Positions 25,046 to 33,751 of a stretch of DNA of 64,000 nucleotides are shown in pieces. The DNA is from Actinospineispora spinosispora DSM 44797 (GTDB taxonomy: Bacteria; Actinomycetota; Actinomycetes; Mycobacteriales; Pseudonocardiaceae), in contig NZ_KE386838.1 in NCBI RefSeq assembly GCF_000429025.1, positions 283,408-347,407 of the forward strand, written 5' to 3'. Below the pieces are notes generated by a model. The model made no database searches and was not told the origin of the DNA. It was given only the letters and a program-made list of their open reading frames with translations. The position numbers and the translations under genes were made by a program. Each line of letters starts with the position of its first letter. The stretch's first letter is position 1.

Positions 25046-26515
25046 GTGCCTTCTGTTGTCTTGCCAGCCGCTGTGTCGCCAACCGCGGAGTCCACCGCAC
25101 TGACCCGTGCGCGAGAGAATGCTGTGGTGGAGTTGCTGCGCGTATCGCCGCTGGCCGACGACCTGGCTCAGCGGTTCGTCGACGCCGGTCACCGGCTGTA
25201 CCTCGTCGGCGGCAGTGTGCGCGACGCGCTGCTCGGACGCCTGGAGACCAAGGCAAGCGACCTGGACTTCACCACCGACGCCACCCCCGACGTCGTCCAG
25301 CGGCTGCTGGGCGACTGGGCTGACCGCCAGTGGGACACCGGGATCGCGTTCGGCACGGTCGGCGCCACGAAGCGCGGCCAGACCGTCGAGATCACCACGT
25401 TCCGCGCGGACAGCTACGACCGGCAGACCCGCAATCCCGAGGTGGTGTTCGGTAGCACGGTCGAAGGTGACCTGCTGCGCCGCGACTTCACGGTCAACGC
25501 GATGGCCGTCGAGCTGCCGGTGCACCGTTTCGTCGACCCGCACGACGGACTGGCCGCGCTGGCCAAGCGCATGCTCGACACCCCCGCCGCACCCGAGGAC
25601 TCGTTCGCCGACGACCCGCTGCGCATGCTGCGCGCCGCGCGCTTCGTCTCCCAGCTCGGTTTCGACGTCGCGCCCAGGGTGCGCGTCGCGATGACCGAGA
25701 TGGCCGAGCAGATCACCCGGATCACCGCCGAACGCGTCCAGGCCGAGCTGAGCAAGCTGATCCTGGGCGCCCACCCGCGTGCCGGGCTGGAGCTGCTCGT
25801 CGACACCGGCCTCGCCGAGTACGTGCTGCCCGAGGTCCCGGCGATGCGCCTGGCGACCGACGAGCACATGCAGCACAAGGACGTGTTCGAGCACTCGCTG
25901 GTCGTGATGGAGCAGGCCATCGACCGGGAGACCGACGGCCCCGACCTGGTGCTGCGCCTCGCCGCGCTGCTGCACGACATCGGCAAGCCGAAGACGCGGC
26001 GGCTCGAGGACGACGGCCGGGTCAGCTTCCACCACCACGAGGTGGTCGGCGCGAAGATGACCAGGACGCGGCTGCGCGCGCTGCGCTACTCGAAGGTGAT
26101 CGTCGACGAGGTGTCCCGCCTGGTGTACCTGCACCTGCGGTTCCACGGCTACGGCACCGGCGAATGGACCGACTCCGCCGTGCGCCGCTACGTCACCGAC
26201 GCGGGTCCGCTGCTCGACCGGCTGCACAAGCTGGTCCGGTCCGACTGCACGACCCGCAACCGTCGCCGCGCCACCGCGCTGCAGCGCAGCTACGACTCGC
26301 TCGAAGACCGCATCGCCACCCTGCGTGAGCAGGAGGAGCTCGACGCGATCCGTCCCGACCTGGACGGCAACGAGATCATGCGCCTGCTGGACCTCAAGCC
26401 GGGCCCGCTCGTCGGCAAGGCCTACAAGCACCTCCTGGCGGTCCGCATGGAGAAGGGCCCCCTCACCCACGAGCAGGCAGAAGCCGAACTACGCGCCTGG
26501 TACTCGTCTCTTTAG
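25046..26515 (+). CDS. pcnA: CCA tRNA nucleotidyltransferase (HD-domain type)
   Basis: Adds or repairs the 3' CCA end of tRNAs. 489 residues. The nucleotidyltransferase head has LVGGSVRDALLGR, the metal-binding DLDFTTDA and RRDFTVNAMA. A C-terminal HD domain follows (LLHDIGKPKT), typical of actinobacterial members. Start GTG 25046 has no Shine-Dalgarno, but a TAGACT -10-like box at 25032-25037 would place the transcript start near the GTG, suggesting a leaderless mRNA (inference). Its TAG touches the start of element copy D. Confidence 0.93.
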   Translation: MPSVVLPAAVSPTAESTALTRARENAVVELLRVSPLADDLAQRFVDAGHRLYLVGGSVRDALLGRLETKASDLDFTTDATPDVVQRLLGDWADRQWDTGIAFGTVGATKRGQTVEITTFRADSYDRQTRNPEVVFGSTVEGDLLRRDFTVNAMAVELPVHRFVDPHDGLAALAKRMLDTPAAPEDSFADDPLRMLRAARFVSQLGFDVAPRVRVAMTEMAEQITRITAERVQAELSKLILGAHPRAGLELLVDTGLAEYVLPEVPAMRLATDEHMQHKDVFEHSLVVMEQAIDRETDGPDLVLRLAALLHDIGKPKTRRLEDDGRVSFHHHEVVGAKMTRTRLRALRYSKVIVDEVSRLVYLHLRFHGYGTGEWTDSAVRRYVTDAGPLLDRLHKLVRSDCTTRNRRRATALQRSYDSLEDRIATLREQEELDAIRPDLDGNEIMRLLDLKPGPLVGKAYKHLLAVRMEKGPLTHEQAEAELRAWYSSL

Positions 26516-26714
26516 GCCTGTTCCGCGCGGAGTTTTTCTGTGACCACCCCCTCGCTTCGCTTCGGGGGTACTCCCAGAAAAACAAGCCGACTTCGTCGGC
26601 CGAGCGCGCGCTTGTTGTCACCCTGGGAGCCGCCGTTCGGCTTGGGAGCCTGGTTGCGGACATTCACTACCCGGCCTTCGCCGGAACTCCTTCGGAGACT
26701 TGCGGAGCCGGCTT
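26516..26714 (+). repeat. Dispersed intergenic element, copy D
   Basis: Fills the whole gap between the pcnA stop (26515) and the convergent MFS stop (26715). It runs from GCCTGTTCCGCGCGGAG to GCGGAGCCGGCTT. The core keeps TTTTTCTGTGACCACCCC and GGGGTACTCCCAGAAAAA, but its centre is CTCGCTTCGCTTCG instead of the CGCGTAAACGC found elsewhere; the hairpin is preserved. Confidence 0.87.
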
Positions 26715-28070
26715 TTACCGCCTGCTTACCCTGCGGACGAGCTCGTGTCCGGTCAGCCCGACTAGGTAGCAAGCGCCGGCTGCCGCCAGCAGGAGTGGTG
26801 AGTGGCCCTCTGGCGGGGACAGGAGTGCCGCGGCGATCACGGCGATCACGTACGCCATGTTGAAGACCGCGTCGTAGAGGGCGAACACCCGGCCTCTGGC
26901 GTCGTCGTGCACCTCGCTCTGCACGGACGAGTCGGCGCACAGCTTCACGATCTGACCTGCTCCGGTCAGCACGAACGCGCCGACGAGCGCCATCTCCGCC
27001 TTGATGTTGAACGCCAGCACCAGTGACGTCAGAGCACACAGCAGCAGCGCGACCCGGATCGCTCCCGGGCGGCCCAGCCGATGTGCGAGCCACGGGGTGA
27101 CGAGCGCGGCCGCGCCCAGCCCGGCGGCGCCCGCGCCGACCATCTCGCCGATGCCGCCCATGCCGCTGAGCAGGAAGCCGTGCGCGGTGAACTCGTGCCG
27201 GAACAGCAGCAGCATCAGCAGCATGCACACACCGAACGCCAGGCGGTGGCAGATGAGCGCGATGAACGACGACGCGACGGTCCGCGCGGCGACGGTGGCG
27301 CGTGCCCCGTCGGCCAGCCCACGTGCGATGGCGACCAGTGCGCGGCGCGCCTCGTTCGGCTCGTCCGGGCCGAGCGCGCCCTTGCCGAAGCCGACCGCGA
27401 TCAGTGCGGCGACGATCCCGCCGGCCGAGGCGATCACGGTGATGATCGCCGAACCGAAGTTGCCGGTACCGCACAGACCACGCAGCGCGATGGCGCATCC
27501 CGCGCCGATGGCGGCGATCGCGGCGCCCGCCGTCGCGGCGACCACGTTGGCCTCGACGAGGTGCTTGTCCTTCACCACGTGCGGCAGCGCGGCCGACAGC
27601 CCGGCCAGCACGAACCGCGTGACACCGGTCACAGCCAGCGCGCCGAGATAGAGCGGCGCGCCGGCCACCCCGGTCGCCACCAGTACGGCGACACCGACCG
27701 TGCAGACGGCGCGCACCAGGTTCGCCGCCCACAGGACCCGGCGCCGGTCCCACCGGTCGAGCAGTGCACCCGCGAACGGGCCGATGATCGAGTACGGGAG
27801 GAACAGCACGGCGACCCCGACGGCGACCGCCATCGGGTCGGCCTGACGCTCCGGGTTGAACAGCACCGCACCGCCGAGAGCGGCCTGGAACATGCCGTCG
27901 CCCCACTGGGCGGTGAAGCGGACCAGCAGCAACCGGAAGAATCCGGAGTTCCCGAGCAACGCACGCAGGCCGAGGCGTTCCCGCCCGTGCTCCCCGGTCG
28001 CCTCGCCGGTGGACTTACCGGTGGGCTCCTCGGAGGCAAGGTCGGTCGATCGCTGCTGTGCTGAACTCAC
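26715..28070 (-). CDS. Major facilitator superfamily transporter (Rv0037c-like)
   Basis: 451 residues with about 12 membrane segments. The A-motif-like loop GALLDRWDRRRVLWAANLVR between helices 2 and 3 supports an MFS drug/proton antiporter fold (MFS_3 type). GTG 28070 begins SSAQQRSTDL. The place next to yqgE, divergently transcribed, matches Rv0037c beside Rv0038. Substrate unknown. The 3' end abuts element copy D. Confidence 0.85.
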   Translation of the reverse strand: MSSAQQRSTDLASEEPTGKSTGEATGEHGRERLGLRALLGNSGFFRLLLVRFTAQWGDGMFQAALGGAVLFNPERQADPMAVAVGVAVLFLPYSIIGPFAGALLDRWDRRRVLWAANLVRAVCTVGVAVLVATGVAGAPLYLGALAVTGVTRFVLAGLSAALPHVVKDKHLVEANVVAATAGAAIAAIGAGCAIALRGLCGTGNFGSAIITVIASAGGIVAALIAVGFGKGALGPDEPNEARRALVAIARGLADGARATVAARTVASSFIALICHRLAFGVCMLLMLLLFRHEFTAHGFLLSGMGGIGEMVGAGAAGLGAAALVTPWLAHRLGRPGAIRVALLLCALTSLVLAFNIKAEMALVGAFVLTGAGQIVKLCADSSVQSEVHDDARGRVFALYDAVFNMAYVIAVIAAALLSPPEGHSPLLLAAAGACYLVGLTGHELVRRVSRR

Positions 28071-28206
28071 TTGCCCAAGGCTAACGTCTGCGACTCGGCG
28101 ACCCGACAGCAATTCCCCAAAGGCCCAGTTAACTCCGCACCACACCGCGACACGCTATGAGTGACCTGATTAGCGGAGCGTTGCGACGGCGAGAGAAGAT
28201 GCAACG

Positions 28207-28806
28207 ATGTGGGACGTGGCGGCGCATGAGCGGGCGGAATCCGACCGCGACGTCGAGCCGGGAACGCTTCTCGTGGCGGCACCCGGCCTGCTGGACCCGA
28301 ACTTTCGACGCACCGTCGTCTACGTCATCGAGCATCGAGGCGAAGGCACGCTGGGCGTTGTGCTGAACCGGCCCAGTGACGTCGCGGTCCAGGACGTGCT
28401 GCCGGTGTGGGCGCCGCACACGAGCACGCCGAAGGCCGTGTTCGTCGGCGGCCCGGTCGACGAGAAGACAGCGCTGTGCCTCGCCGCGTTCCTTCCCGGA
28501 CACGACCCGTCCGCGATCGGCGGGGTCGTTCCGGTGCGCGGCCCGGTCGCGTTGATCGACCTGGACGCGGACCCCGGCGAGCTGGCTCCCCGCATGCGCG
28601 GCCTGAGGGTCTTCGCCGGTTACGCCGGGTGGAACTCAGGCCAGCTGGACGGCGAGATCAGCCGGGGCGACTGGATTCTGGTGCCGGCCCTGCCCGACGA
28701 CGTACTGGTGACCGCGACCGGCGACCTGTGGGGCCGGGTGCTGCGCCGCCAGGGGATGCCGTTGGCGCTGCTGTCCACGTTCCCCGCCGACGTGGCGCGG
28801 AACTGA
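28207..28806 (+). CDS. yqgE: YqgE/AlgH family protein (UPF0301)
   Basis: 199-residue conserved bacterial protein with the family blocks GTLLVAAPGLLDPNFRRTVV, LGVVLNRPS, FVGGPVDEKTALCL and VFAGYAGWNSGQLDGEI. The structure is known in the family, but no biochemical role is settled; AlgH variants affect transcription of exopolysaccharide genes in Pseudomonas. ATG 28207 has a purine-rich AGAGAAG upstream. Matches Rv0038 in context, upstream of leuS. Confidence 0.93.
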   Translation: MWDVAAHERAESDRDVEPGTLLVAAPGLLDPNFRRTVVYVIEHRGEGTLGVVLNRPSDVAVQDVLPVWAPHTSTPKAVFVGGPVDEKTALCLAAFLPGHDPSAIGGVVPVRGPVALIDLDADPGELAPRMRGLRVFAGYAGWNSGQLDGEISRGDWILVPALPDDVLVTATGDLWGRVLRRQGMPLALLSTFPADVARN

Positions 28807-28838
28807 GCCGGCGGCGTGGCTGTGGCACAGTTTCAGGT

Positions 28839-29174
28839 ATGAGGTCCCGGACGCTGTGGCCGATCTGCGCGGCCGGCCTGGCGCTTGCGTTGGCCGGTTG
28901 CAACAGCTCGAGCACGCAGGACGACAGCACCGCACCCCCGGCGCCGCCGCCGTCGTCAGCGGCCGCCGCGCCCCCGGCGGGTCCCCCGGTCGCGCTCGAC
29001 GCCAAGCCGATCCCCGGCCGGCCGATGACCGCGTGGCAGCAGCAGTACAAGGACGCGTGCGACTCCGGCAGGCTCACCAACGGCTGCGAGATGTACCGCG
29101 ACAACTCACTGCGGCTGCAGGGCATCAACCCCGACCCACTGGTCCAGGGCCCCGGTGCACCGGTAGGCCCGTGA
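28839..29174 (+). CDS. Small secreted lipoprotein, function unknown
   Basis: 111 residues. The N-terminal signal MRSRTLWPICAAGLALALAG is followed by Cys in the lipobox LAGC, then a Ser/Pro/Ala-rich linker (about 22-50). A short folded part has two cysteines (KDACDSGRLTNGCEMYRDNS) that could form a disulfide. It lies 32 bp after yqgE on the same strand. I do not recognise a named family. Confidence 0.75.
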   Translation: MRSRTLWPICAAGLALALAGCNSSSTQDDSTAPPAPPPSSAAAAPPAGPPVALDAKPIPGRPMTAWQQQYKDACDSGRLTNGCEMYRDNSLRLQGINPDPLVQGPGAPVGP

Positions 29175-29188
29175 GCTGAGCGGCCGGG

Positions 29189-29659
29189 TCAGCTCTGCGC
29201 GGCGGCCTGTTCGGTGCCCGCCTGTTCGGTGTTCGATGCGGTGCCACCACCGCAGCCCTCGACCAGACTGCAGCCGGTGCACACTCCGCTGCACCCACCG
29301 AGGGTCGGCATCGGAACCTGCTTCGCGGCCCGGTCGCCGAGAACACCGCCGGCCACCATCAGCCCGAGCGTGCCGAGCACCGTCAGTGCCAGCAGTGTGA
29401 TCGCCAGGGCGGTCGAGTTCGCGGCGAGCGTCGCCAGACCACCCAGCACCGCGACCGCACCGCCACCGATCGTCAGCGGAGCACTGACCTGATTGCCGAC
29501 CGCGAAGGTCTCGTCGTCGCGCAGGGTGTTGACCGTCCGGACACCGGCGAACCGGTTGCGCGGCAGCCGACGACGCGCGCCGAGCACCCCGACCGACACC
29601 AGCGCCAGCCCACCGGCCGCCACGACAACAGCCGCTACCTGACTCGCCGAACCCACCAT
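29189..29659 (-). CDS. SdpI-like membrane protein with Cys-rich tail (Rv0039c position)
   Basis: 156 residues with three or four membrane segments (about 5-27, 58-75, 78-100). After the first helix, LPRNRFAGVRTVNTLRDDE resembles the SdpI/YhfL signature, seen in SdpC immunity proteins and many orphans. The C-terminus GGCSGVCTGCSLVEGCGGG has four cysteines in 14 residues, suggesting a metal or disulfide site; this is unusual. ATG 29659 (or the adjoining GTG 29656) is the start. It is convergent with the lipoprotein gene. Confidence 0.7.
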   Translation of the reverse strand: MVGSASQVAAVVVAAGGLALVSVGVLGARRRLPRNRFAGVRTVNTLRDDETFAVGNQVSAPLTIGGGAVAVLGGLATLAANSTALAITLLALTVLGTLGLMVAGGVLGDRAAKQVPMPTLGGCSGVCTGCSLVEGCGGGTASNTEQAGTEQAAAQS

Positions 29660-29978
29660 GGGTTTCAGGGTAGCTCGGGGCCGTGAGTGGCAAGGCCGCC
29701 CGGGGGCGGCCGCAACACTCACGGCCTCCCTGGCGGGTGGGGTTCGCGCCGGGTGCCGTGAGGTGTTGGCCGTGGCCACCTGTGCGGTCATGGCCGTGTG
29801 GCCGGTCGTGGTGGCCATGGCCGGGCGGGTGGAGTTCGCGCCCGTGGCCGGTGGCCACCGAGCCGGCGGCCGGGCGGTCATCTGGCCGGGTCCAGGTGGC
29901 CGGCCGAGCGGGTGGAGTTCGCGCTCGCGCTGTGGCCGGTGGACCTCGTTGGCCGGATGGCCGGAAGGTCGGTTCGGG
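29660..29978. repeat. Gene-free stretch with a CGTGAGTG palindrome and decayed repeats
   Basis: 29681-29726 is a hairpin with ends GCCGTGAGTG and CACTCACGGC around GGCCGCCCGGGGGCGGCC. Beyond it, GCGGGTGGRGTTCGCGC recurs near 29736, 29823 and 29907 with GTGGCCGGTGGCC-rich filler. No credible gene. Confidence 0.65.
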
Positions 29979-30293
29979 TCAGCCCCTGGCGAGTTCCAGG
30001 ACGTCCTGGAGCTTGCTCAGCGACTCGTCGAGGGTGCGGTGCTCGAGCTCGGTCAGCTCGGTCGCGGCAGTGCCCGACCCGGTCGTGGCGACCTCGGCGA
30101 CGCGACGCTGGAGGTCGCGCAGTTGGTCGATCCAGACAGCGGGGGCGTGCGGCACCAGGGTGTCGATCCTGGTGTGCAGCTCCCAGGACAGTCGGTGCAG
30201 CGGGAGGTCGTCGCGGCGGTAGTGGGCGACCGCGTCGCGGATGCCGTCGGAGATGAAGCGCATGCAGATGTTCATCGGATTCAGCCGTTTCAT
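29979..30293 (-). CDS. Small helical protein, function unknown
   Basis: 104 residues, ATG 30293. The sequence is predicted mostly helical and amphipathic: CMRFISDGIRDAVAHYRRDD, WIDQLRDLQRRVAEVA and ELEHRTLDESLSKLQDVLEL. Codon use follows the high third-position GC of real genes here. It has no recognisable domain or signal. It lies alone on the minus strand before the leuS leader. Confidence 0.55.
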   Translation of the reverse strand: MKRLNPMNICMRFISDGIRDAVAHYRRDDLPLHRLSWELHTRIDTLVPHAPAVWIDQLRDLQRRVAEVATTGSGTAATELTELEHRTLDESLSKLQDVLELARG

Positions 30294-30634
30294 GTGCGGG
30301 GCTGCCGCGCCCGGTGCACCTGAAGCGCTGTCACCTCGACCTCAGCGTCGGTAACGCGAGGGAGGACGAACAGGTCAGAGGGTGCGAAATGAGCGCAGCA
30401 AACAATACAGGGAGGAAAACACCTGATCTCCGCGGTCGAATTCACACCGAGACCTACTGGGTCTTGCTGGTACTGCCGGGGCAGGGTGTCCGTCGTCGGT
30501 GGACGTGTTCACACCGAGGACTTCAGACCTGCAGAGGGGAAGTTAGCGGGCGCCCGGACCAAAGTCAACGACTCGGAGTGCTTGCGTCGTGAACCCACTC
30601 GGGCTCGATCCGTTCACCGAGCTACCCTTGACGT
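30294..30634. other. Gene-free stretch upstream of the leuS leader
   Basis: No convincing gene. It should contain the promoter for the leuS leader: TACCCT at 30623-30628 fits a -10 (TAnnnT) 7 bp before the leader ATG at 30635. No good -35 was found. Confidence 0.4.
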
Positions 30635-30673
30635 ATGCGGACGGCCCGCCTAGTGCTTACCGAGCCGCGCTGA
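30635..30673 (+). CDS. Putative leuS leader peptide with rare leucine codons
   Basis: A 12-codon ORF, MRTARLVLTEPR, ends at TGA 30671-30673. It contains Leu codons CTA and CTT, which are very rare in genomes of this GC content. There is no Shine-Dalgarno, but the -10-like TACCCT box 7 bp upstream would allow leaderless translation. A hairpin and a terminator-like structure follow before leuS. This is the architecture of ribosome-mediated attenuation. Confidence 0.5.
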   Translation: MRTARLVLTEPR

Positions 30674-30739
30674 GCCCCTTCGTGGACGCCGGCGCGGCTG
30701 ACCCTCACGCCTGACATGGCTGAGGGCCCCTTTTGTTTT
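30663..30739 (+). promoter_or_regulatory. Candidate transcription attenuator of leuS
   Basis: Hairpin 1: AGCCGCGC (30663-30670) with GCGCGGCT (30692-30699), overlapping the leader peptide's last codons. Hairpin 2: CCCTCACGCC (30702-30711) with GGCTGAGGG (30718-30726), followed by CCCCTTTTGTTTT, a clear intrinsic terminator located before leuS in the sense direction. A terminator in the 5' leader only makes sense if it is conditional. It carries no T-box sequence. Confidence 0.6.
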
Positions 30740-30805
30740 AAGGGCAGAGTTGGTTCCAGGAGACAAACGGCCGTCCGAACTAGCGAGAGTCATCCCAGGA
30801 GAGAC

Positions 30806-33697
30806 ATGAGCACCGACACGACCCAGGCCGCCCCCGCGCGGGCCACGGACGAGGTACCGCCGTATCGGTACACGGCCGAGCTGGCAGGCCGGATCGAGCT
30901 TCGGTGGCAGGACCACTGGGCCGCCCACCGCACCTTCGAGTCGCCGAACACGGCCGGTGCGTTGGCCGATCCGGAACTGGCCGAGGCCAGGGGTCCGAAG
31001 GCCTACCTGATGGACATGTTCCCGTACCCGTCCGGCTCCGGCCTGCACGTCGGCCACCCGCTGGGCTTCATCGGTACCGACGTCCTCGGCCGTTATCTGC
31101 GCATGACCGGTCGCAACGTGTTGCACACGATGGGCTTCGACGCGTTCGGGCTGCCCGCCGAGCAGTACGCCGTGCAGACCGGGACGCACCCGCGCAAGAC
31201 GACCGAGGAGAACATCGCGCGCTACCGGTCGCAGCTGCGCCGCCTCGGGCTGGCCCACGACGACCGCCGCTCGGTGGCCACCACCGACGTCGAGTTCTAC
31301 ACATGGACCCAGTGGATCTTCCTGAAGGTCTACAACTCCTGGTACGACACCGCCGCTAAGCGAGCCCGGCCGATCGCCGAGCTGGAGGCCGAGTTCGCCT
31401 CCGGTGCCCGTCCGGTCCCGGCGGGCGAGACCGCCTGGGCCGAGCGTGACGAGGCGGGCAGGCGCGCGCTCGTCGACTCCTACCGGCTGGCCTACCTGTC
31501 CCAGGCTCCGGTCAACTGGTGCCCGGGGCTGGGCACCGTGCTGGCCAACGAAGAGGTCACCGCCGACGGGCGCAGCGAACGCGGCAACTTCCCGGTGTTC
31601 CGCCGCAACCTCAAGCAGTGGATGATGCGGATCACCGCGTACTCCGACCGTCTCATCGAGGACCTGGACCGGCTGGACTGGCCGGACTCGATCAAGTCGA
31701 TGCAGCGCAACTGGATCGGCCGCTCGCAGGGTGCGCAGGTCCGTTTCCCGGTCGTCGGCACCGGCGACGAGATCGAGGTCTTCACGACCCGGCCGGACAC
31801 GCTGTTCGGCGCCACCTACATGGTGCTGGCCCCTGAGCACCCGCTGGTCGAGAAGCTGGCCGCCGGTCAATGGCCCGCCGACGTCGACGAGCGCTGGACC
31901 GCCGGCGCGGCCACCCCGGCCGAGGCCGTGGCCGGCTACCGCGCGGCCGCCGGGCGCAAGTCGGAGCTGGACCGACAGGAGAACAAGGAGAAGACCGGCG
32001 TCTTCACCGGTGGCTATGCGACCAACCCGGTCGATGGCCGCTCCATCCCGGTGTTCGTCGCCGACTACGTCCTGATGGGCTACGGCACCGGCGCGATCAT
32101 GGCCGTCCCCGGCCAGGACCAGCGCGACTGGGACTTCGCCACGAGGTTCGGCCTGCCGATCATCCGGACCGTGCAGCCGTCCGAGGGTTTCGACGGCGAG
32201 GCGTACACCGGCGCCGGCCCTGCGATCAACTCGGCGAACGACGAGATCAGCCTCGACGGCCTTGAGGTCGACGAGGCGAAGCGCACGATCATCGACTGGC
32301 TGTCCGCGCGCGGCGCCGGTGAGTCCGTCGTGCAGTACAAGCTGCGCGACTGGCTGTTCTCCCGGCAGCGCTACTGGGGCGAGCCGTTCCCGATCGTGCA
32401 CGACGAGATCGGCCCGCTGCCGCTGCCCGAGGACCAGCTGCCGGTCGTGCTGCCGGAGATCGACGACTACTCCCCGCGCAGCTACCCCCCGGACGCGGCG
32501 GACACCCAGCCGGAGCCGCCACTGTCGCGCGCGCAGGACTGGGTCAACGTCGAGCTGGACCTGGGCGACGGGCTCAAGCACTACAGCCGCGAGACCAACA
32601 CGATGCCGCAGTGGGCCGGTTCCTGCTGGTACCCGCTGCGCTACCTGGACCCGACCAACAGCGACACGTTCTGCGACCCGGCCGTCGAGCAGTACTGGAT
32701 GGGCAAGGACGACGCGCGTCCCGGCGACCCGGGGGGTGTGGACCTGTACGTCGGCGGCGTCGAGCACGCGGTGCTGCACCTGCTGTACTCCCGGTTCTGG
32801 CACAAGGTGCTGTTCGACCTCGGCTACGTCAGCTCCGAGGAGCCGTTCCGCAGGCTGCTGAACCAGGGCTACATCCAGGCGTACGCCTACACCGACGCGC
32901 GCGGCACCTACGTCCCGGCCGAAGAGGTCGTCGAGGTCACGCTGGAGAACGGCAAGACCGGCTACCAGTACAACGGCGAACCGGTGCGGCGCGAGTACGG
33001 GAAGATGGGCAAGTCGCTGCGCAACGTGGTGACCCCGGACGACATGTGCGAGCAGTACGGGGCGGACACGTTCCGGCTGTACGAGATGTCGACCGGCCCG
33101 CTCGACGTGTCCCGCCCGTGGTCCACCCGCGACGTCGTCGGCTCGTACCGGTTCCTGCAGCGGCTGTGGCGCAACCTGGTCGACGAGCAGACCGGCGAGG
33201 CGATCGTCGTAGACGGTGAGCTCAGCACGGACACGCTGCGGCTGCTGCACCGCACCATCGACGGCGTGCACACCGACTACACGGCGCTGCACTACAACAC
33301 CGCCGCCGCGAAGCTCATCGAGCTGAACAACCACCTGACCAAGCAGTACGGTCCCGGTTCGGTGCCGCGCGCGGTCGCCGAGCCGCTGGTGCTGCTGCTC
33401 GCGCCGCTGTGCCCGCACGTCGCCGAGGAGCTGTGGTCGCTGCTCGGTCACGACGAGACGCTCGCCTACGCGCCGTTCCCGGTGGCCGATCCGGCCTACC
33501 TGGTCGCGGACACGGTCGAGTACCCGATCCAGGTCAACGGCAAGGTCCGATCGCGCATCACCGTCGCGGCGGACGCCGACCGCGAGGCCGTGCAGGCGGC
33601 GGCGCTGACCGACGAGAAGATCGTCGCGCTGACCGGTGGCGGCACCCCGCGCAAGGTGATCGTCGTCCCGGGTCGCCTGGTGAACATCGTCCTGTAA
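30806..33697 (+). CDS. leuS: Leucyl-tRNA synthetase
   Basis: Class I aminoacyl-tRNA synthetase that charges tRNA-Leu and edits mis-activated amino acids. 963 residues. The HIGH-type motif is in MFPYPSGSGLHVGHPLGF; the KMSKS loop reads GKMGKSLRN, a common variant in actinobacterial LeuRS. The CP1 editing domain lies between (about 300-500), and the anticodon-binding domain follows. ATG 30806 has AGGAGA 3-9 bases upstream; in-frame starts further upstream would fall in the attenuator. Context matches Rv0041. Confidence 0.97.
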   Translation: MSTDTTQAAPARATDEVPPYRYTAELAGRIELRWQDHWAAHRTFESPNTAGALADPELAEARGPKAYLMDMFPYPSGSGLHVGHPLGFIGTDVLGRYLRMTGRNVLHTMGFDAFGLPAEQYAVQTGTHPRKTTEENIARYRSQLRRLGLAHDDRRSVATTDVEFYTWTQWIFLKVYNSWYDTAAKRARPIAELEAEFASGARPVPAGETAWAERDEAGRRALVDSYRLAYLSQAPVNWCPGLGTVLANEEVTADGRSERGNFPVFRRNLKQWMMRITAYSDRLIEDLDRLDWPDSIKSMQRNWIGRSQGAQVRFPVVGTGDEIEVFTTRPDTLFGATYMVLAPEHPLVEKLAAGQWPADVDERWTAGAATPAEAVAGYRAAAGRKSELDRQENKEKTGVFTGGYATNPVDGRSIPVFVADYVLMGYGTGAIMAVPGQDQRDWDFATRFGLPIIRTVQPSEGFDGEAYTGAGPAINSANDEISLDGLEVDEAKRTIIDWLSARGAGESVVQYKLRDWLFSRQRYWGEPFPIVHDEIGPLPLPEDQLPVVLPEIDDYSPRSYPPDAADTQPEPPLSRAQDWVNVELDLGDGLKHYSRETNTMPQWAGSCWYPLRYLDPTNSDTFCDPAVEQYWMGKDDARPGDPGGVDLYVGGVEHAVLHLLYSRFWHKVLFDLGYVSSEEPFRRLLNQGYIQAYAYTDARGTYVPAEEVVEVTLENGKTGYQYNGEPVRREYGKMGKSLRNVVTPDDMCEQYGADTFRLYEMSTGPLDVSRPWSTRDVVGSYRFLQRLWRNLVDEQTGEAIVVDGELSTDTLRLLHRTIDGVHTDYTALHYNTAAAKLIELNNHLTKQYGPGSVPRAVAEPLVLLLAPLCPHVAEELWSLLGHDETLAYAPFPVADPAYLVADTVEYPIQVNGKVRSRITVAADADREAVQAAALTDEKIVALTGGGTPRKVIVVPGRLVNIVL

Positions 33698-33701
33698 GAA
33701 C

Positions 33702-33751
33702 AACCCGTGAGTGGCGAGTGGTCCTATAGGACCACTCGCCACTCACGGGTT
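33702..33751. terminator. Perfect 50-bp palindrome between leuS and phoX
   Basis: AACCCGTGAGTGGCGAGTGG followed by TCCTA forms one 25-bp arm; the other arm is its exact reverse complement, with no spacer and TCCTATAGGA at the centre. It begins 4 bp after the leuS stop and ends 1 bp before the phosphatase stop. It probably acts as a bidirectional terminator and belongs to the CGTGAGTG family. Confidence 0.85.

Noticed and set aside
30635..30805. T-box riboswitch for leuS
   Set aside because: No T-box sequence (AGGGTGGNACCGCG type) or specifier-loop layout; the leader ORF with rare Leu codons fits attenuation better.
30650..33742. A 1030-codon open frame antisense to leuS, and similar long antisense frames (e.g. 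593-2281, 8057-9061, 17500-19341, 41253-43632)
   Set aside because: They are mirror frames of strongly conserved genes in GC-rich DNA; products are Arg/Gly/His/Val-rich without domains.
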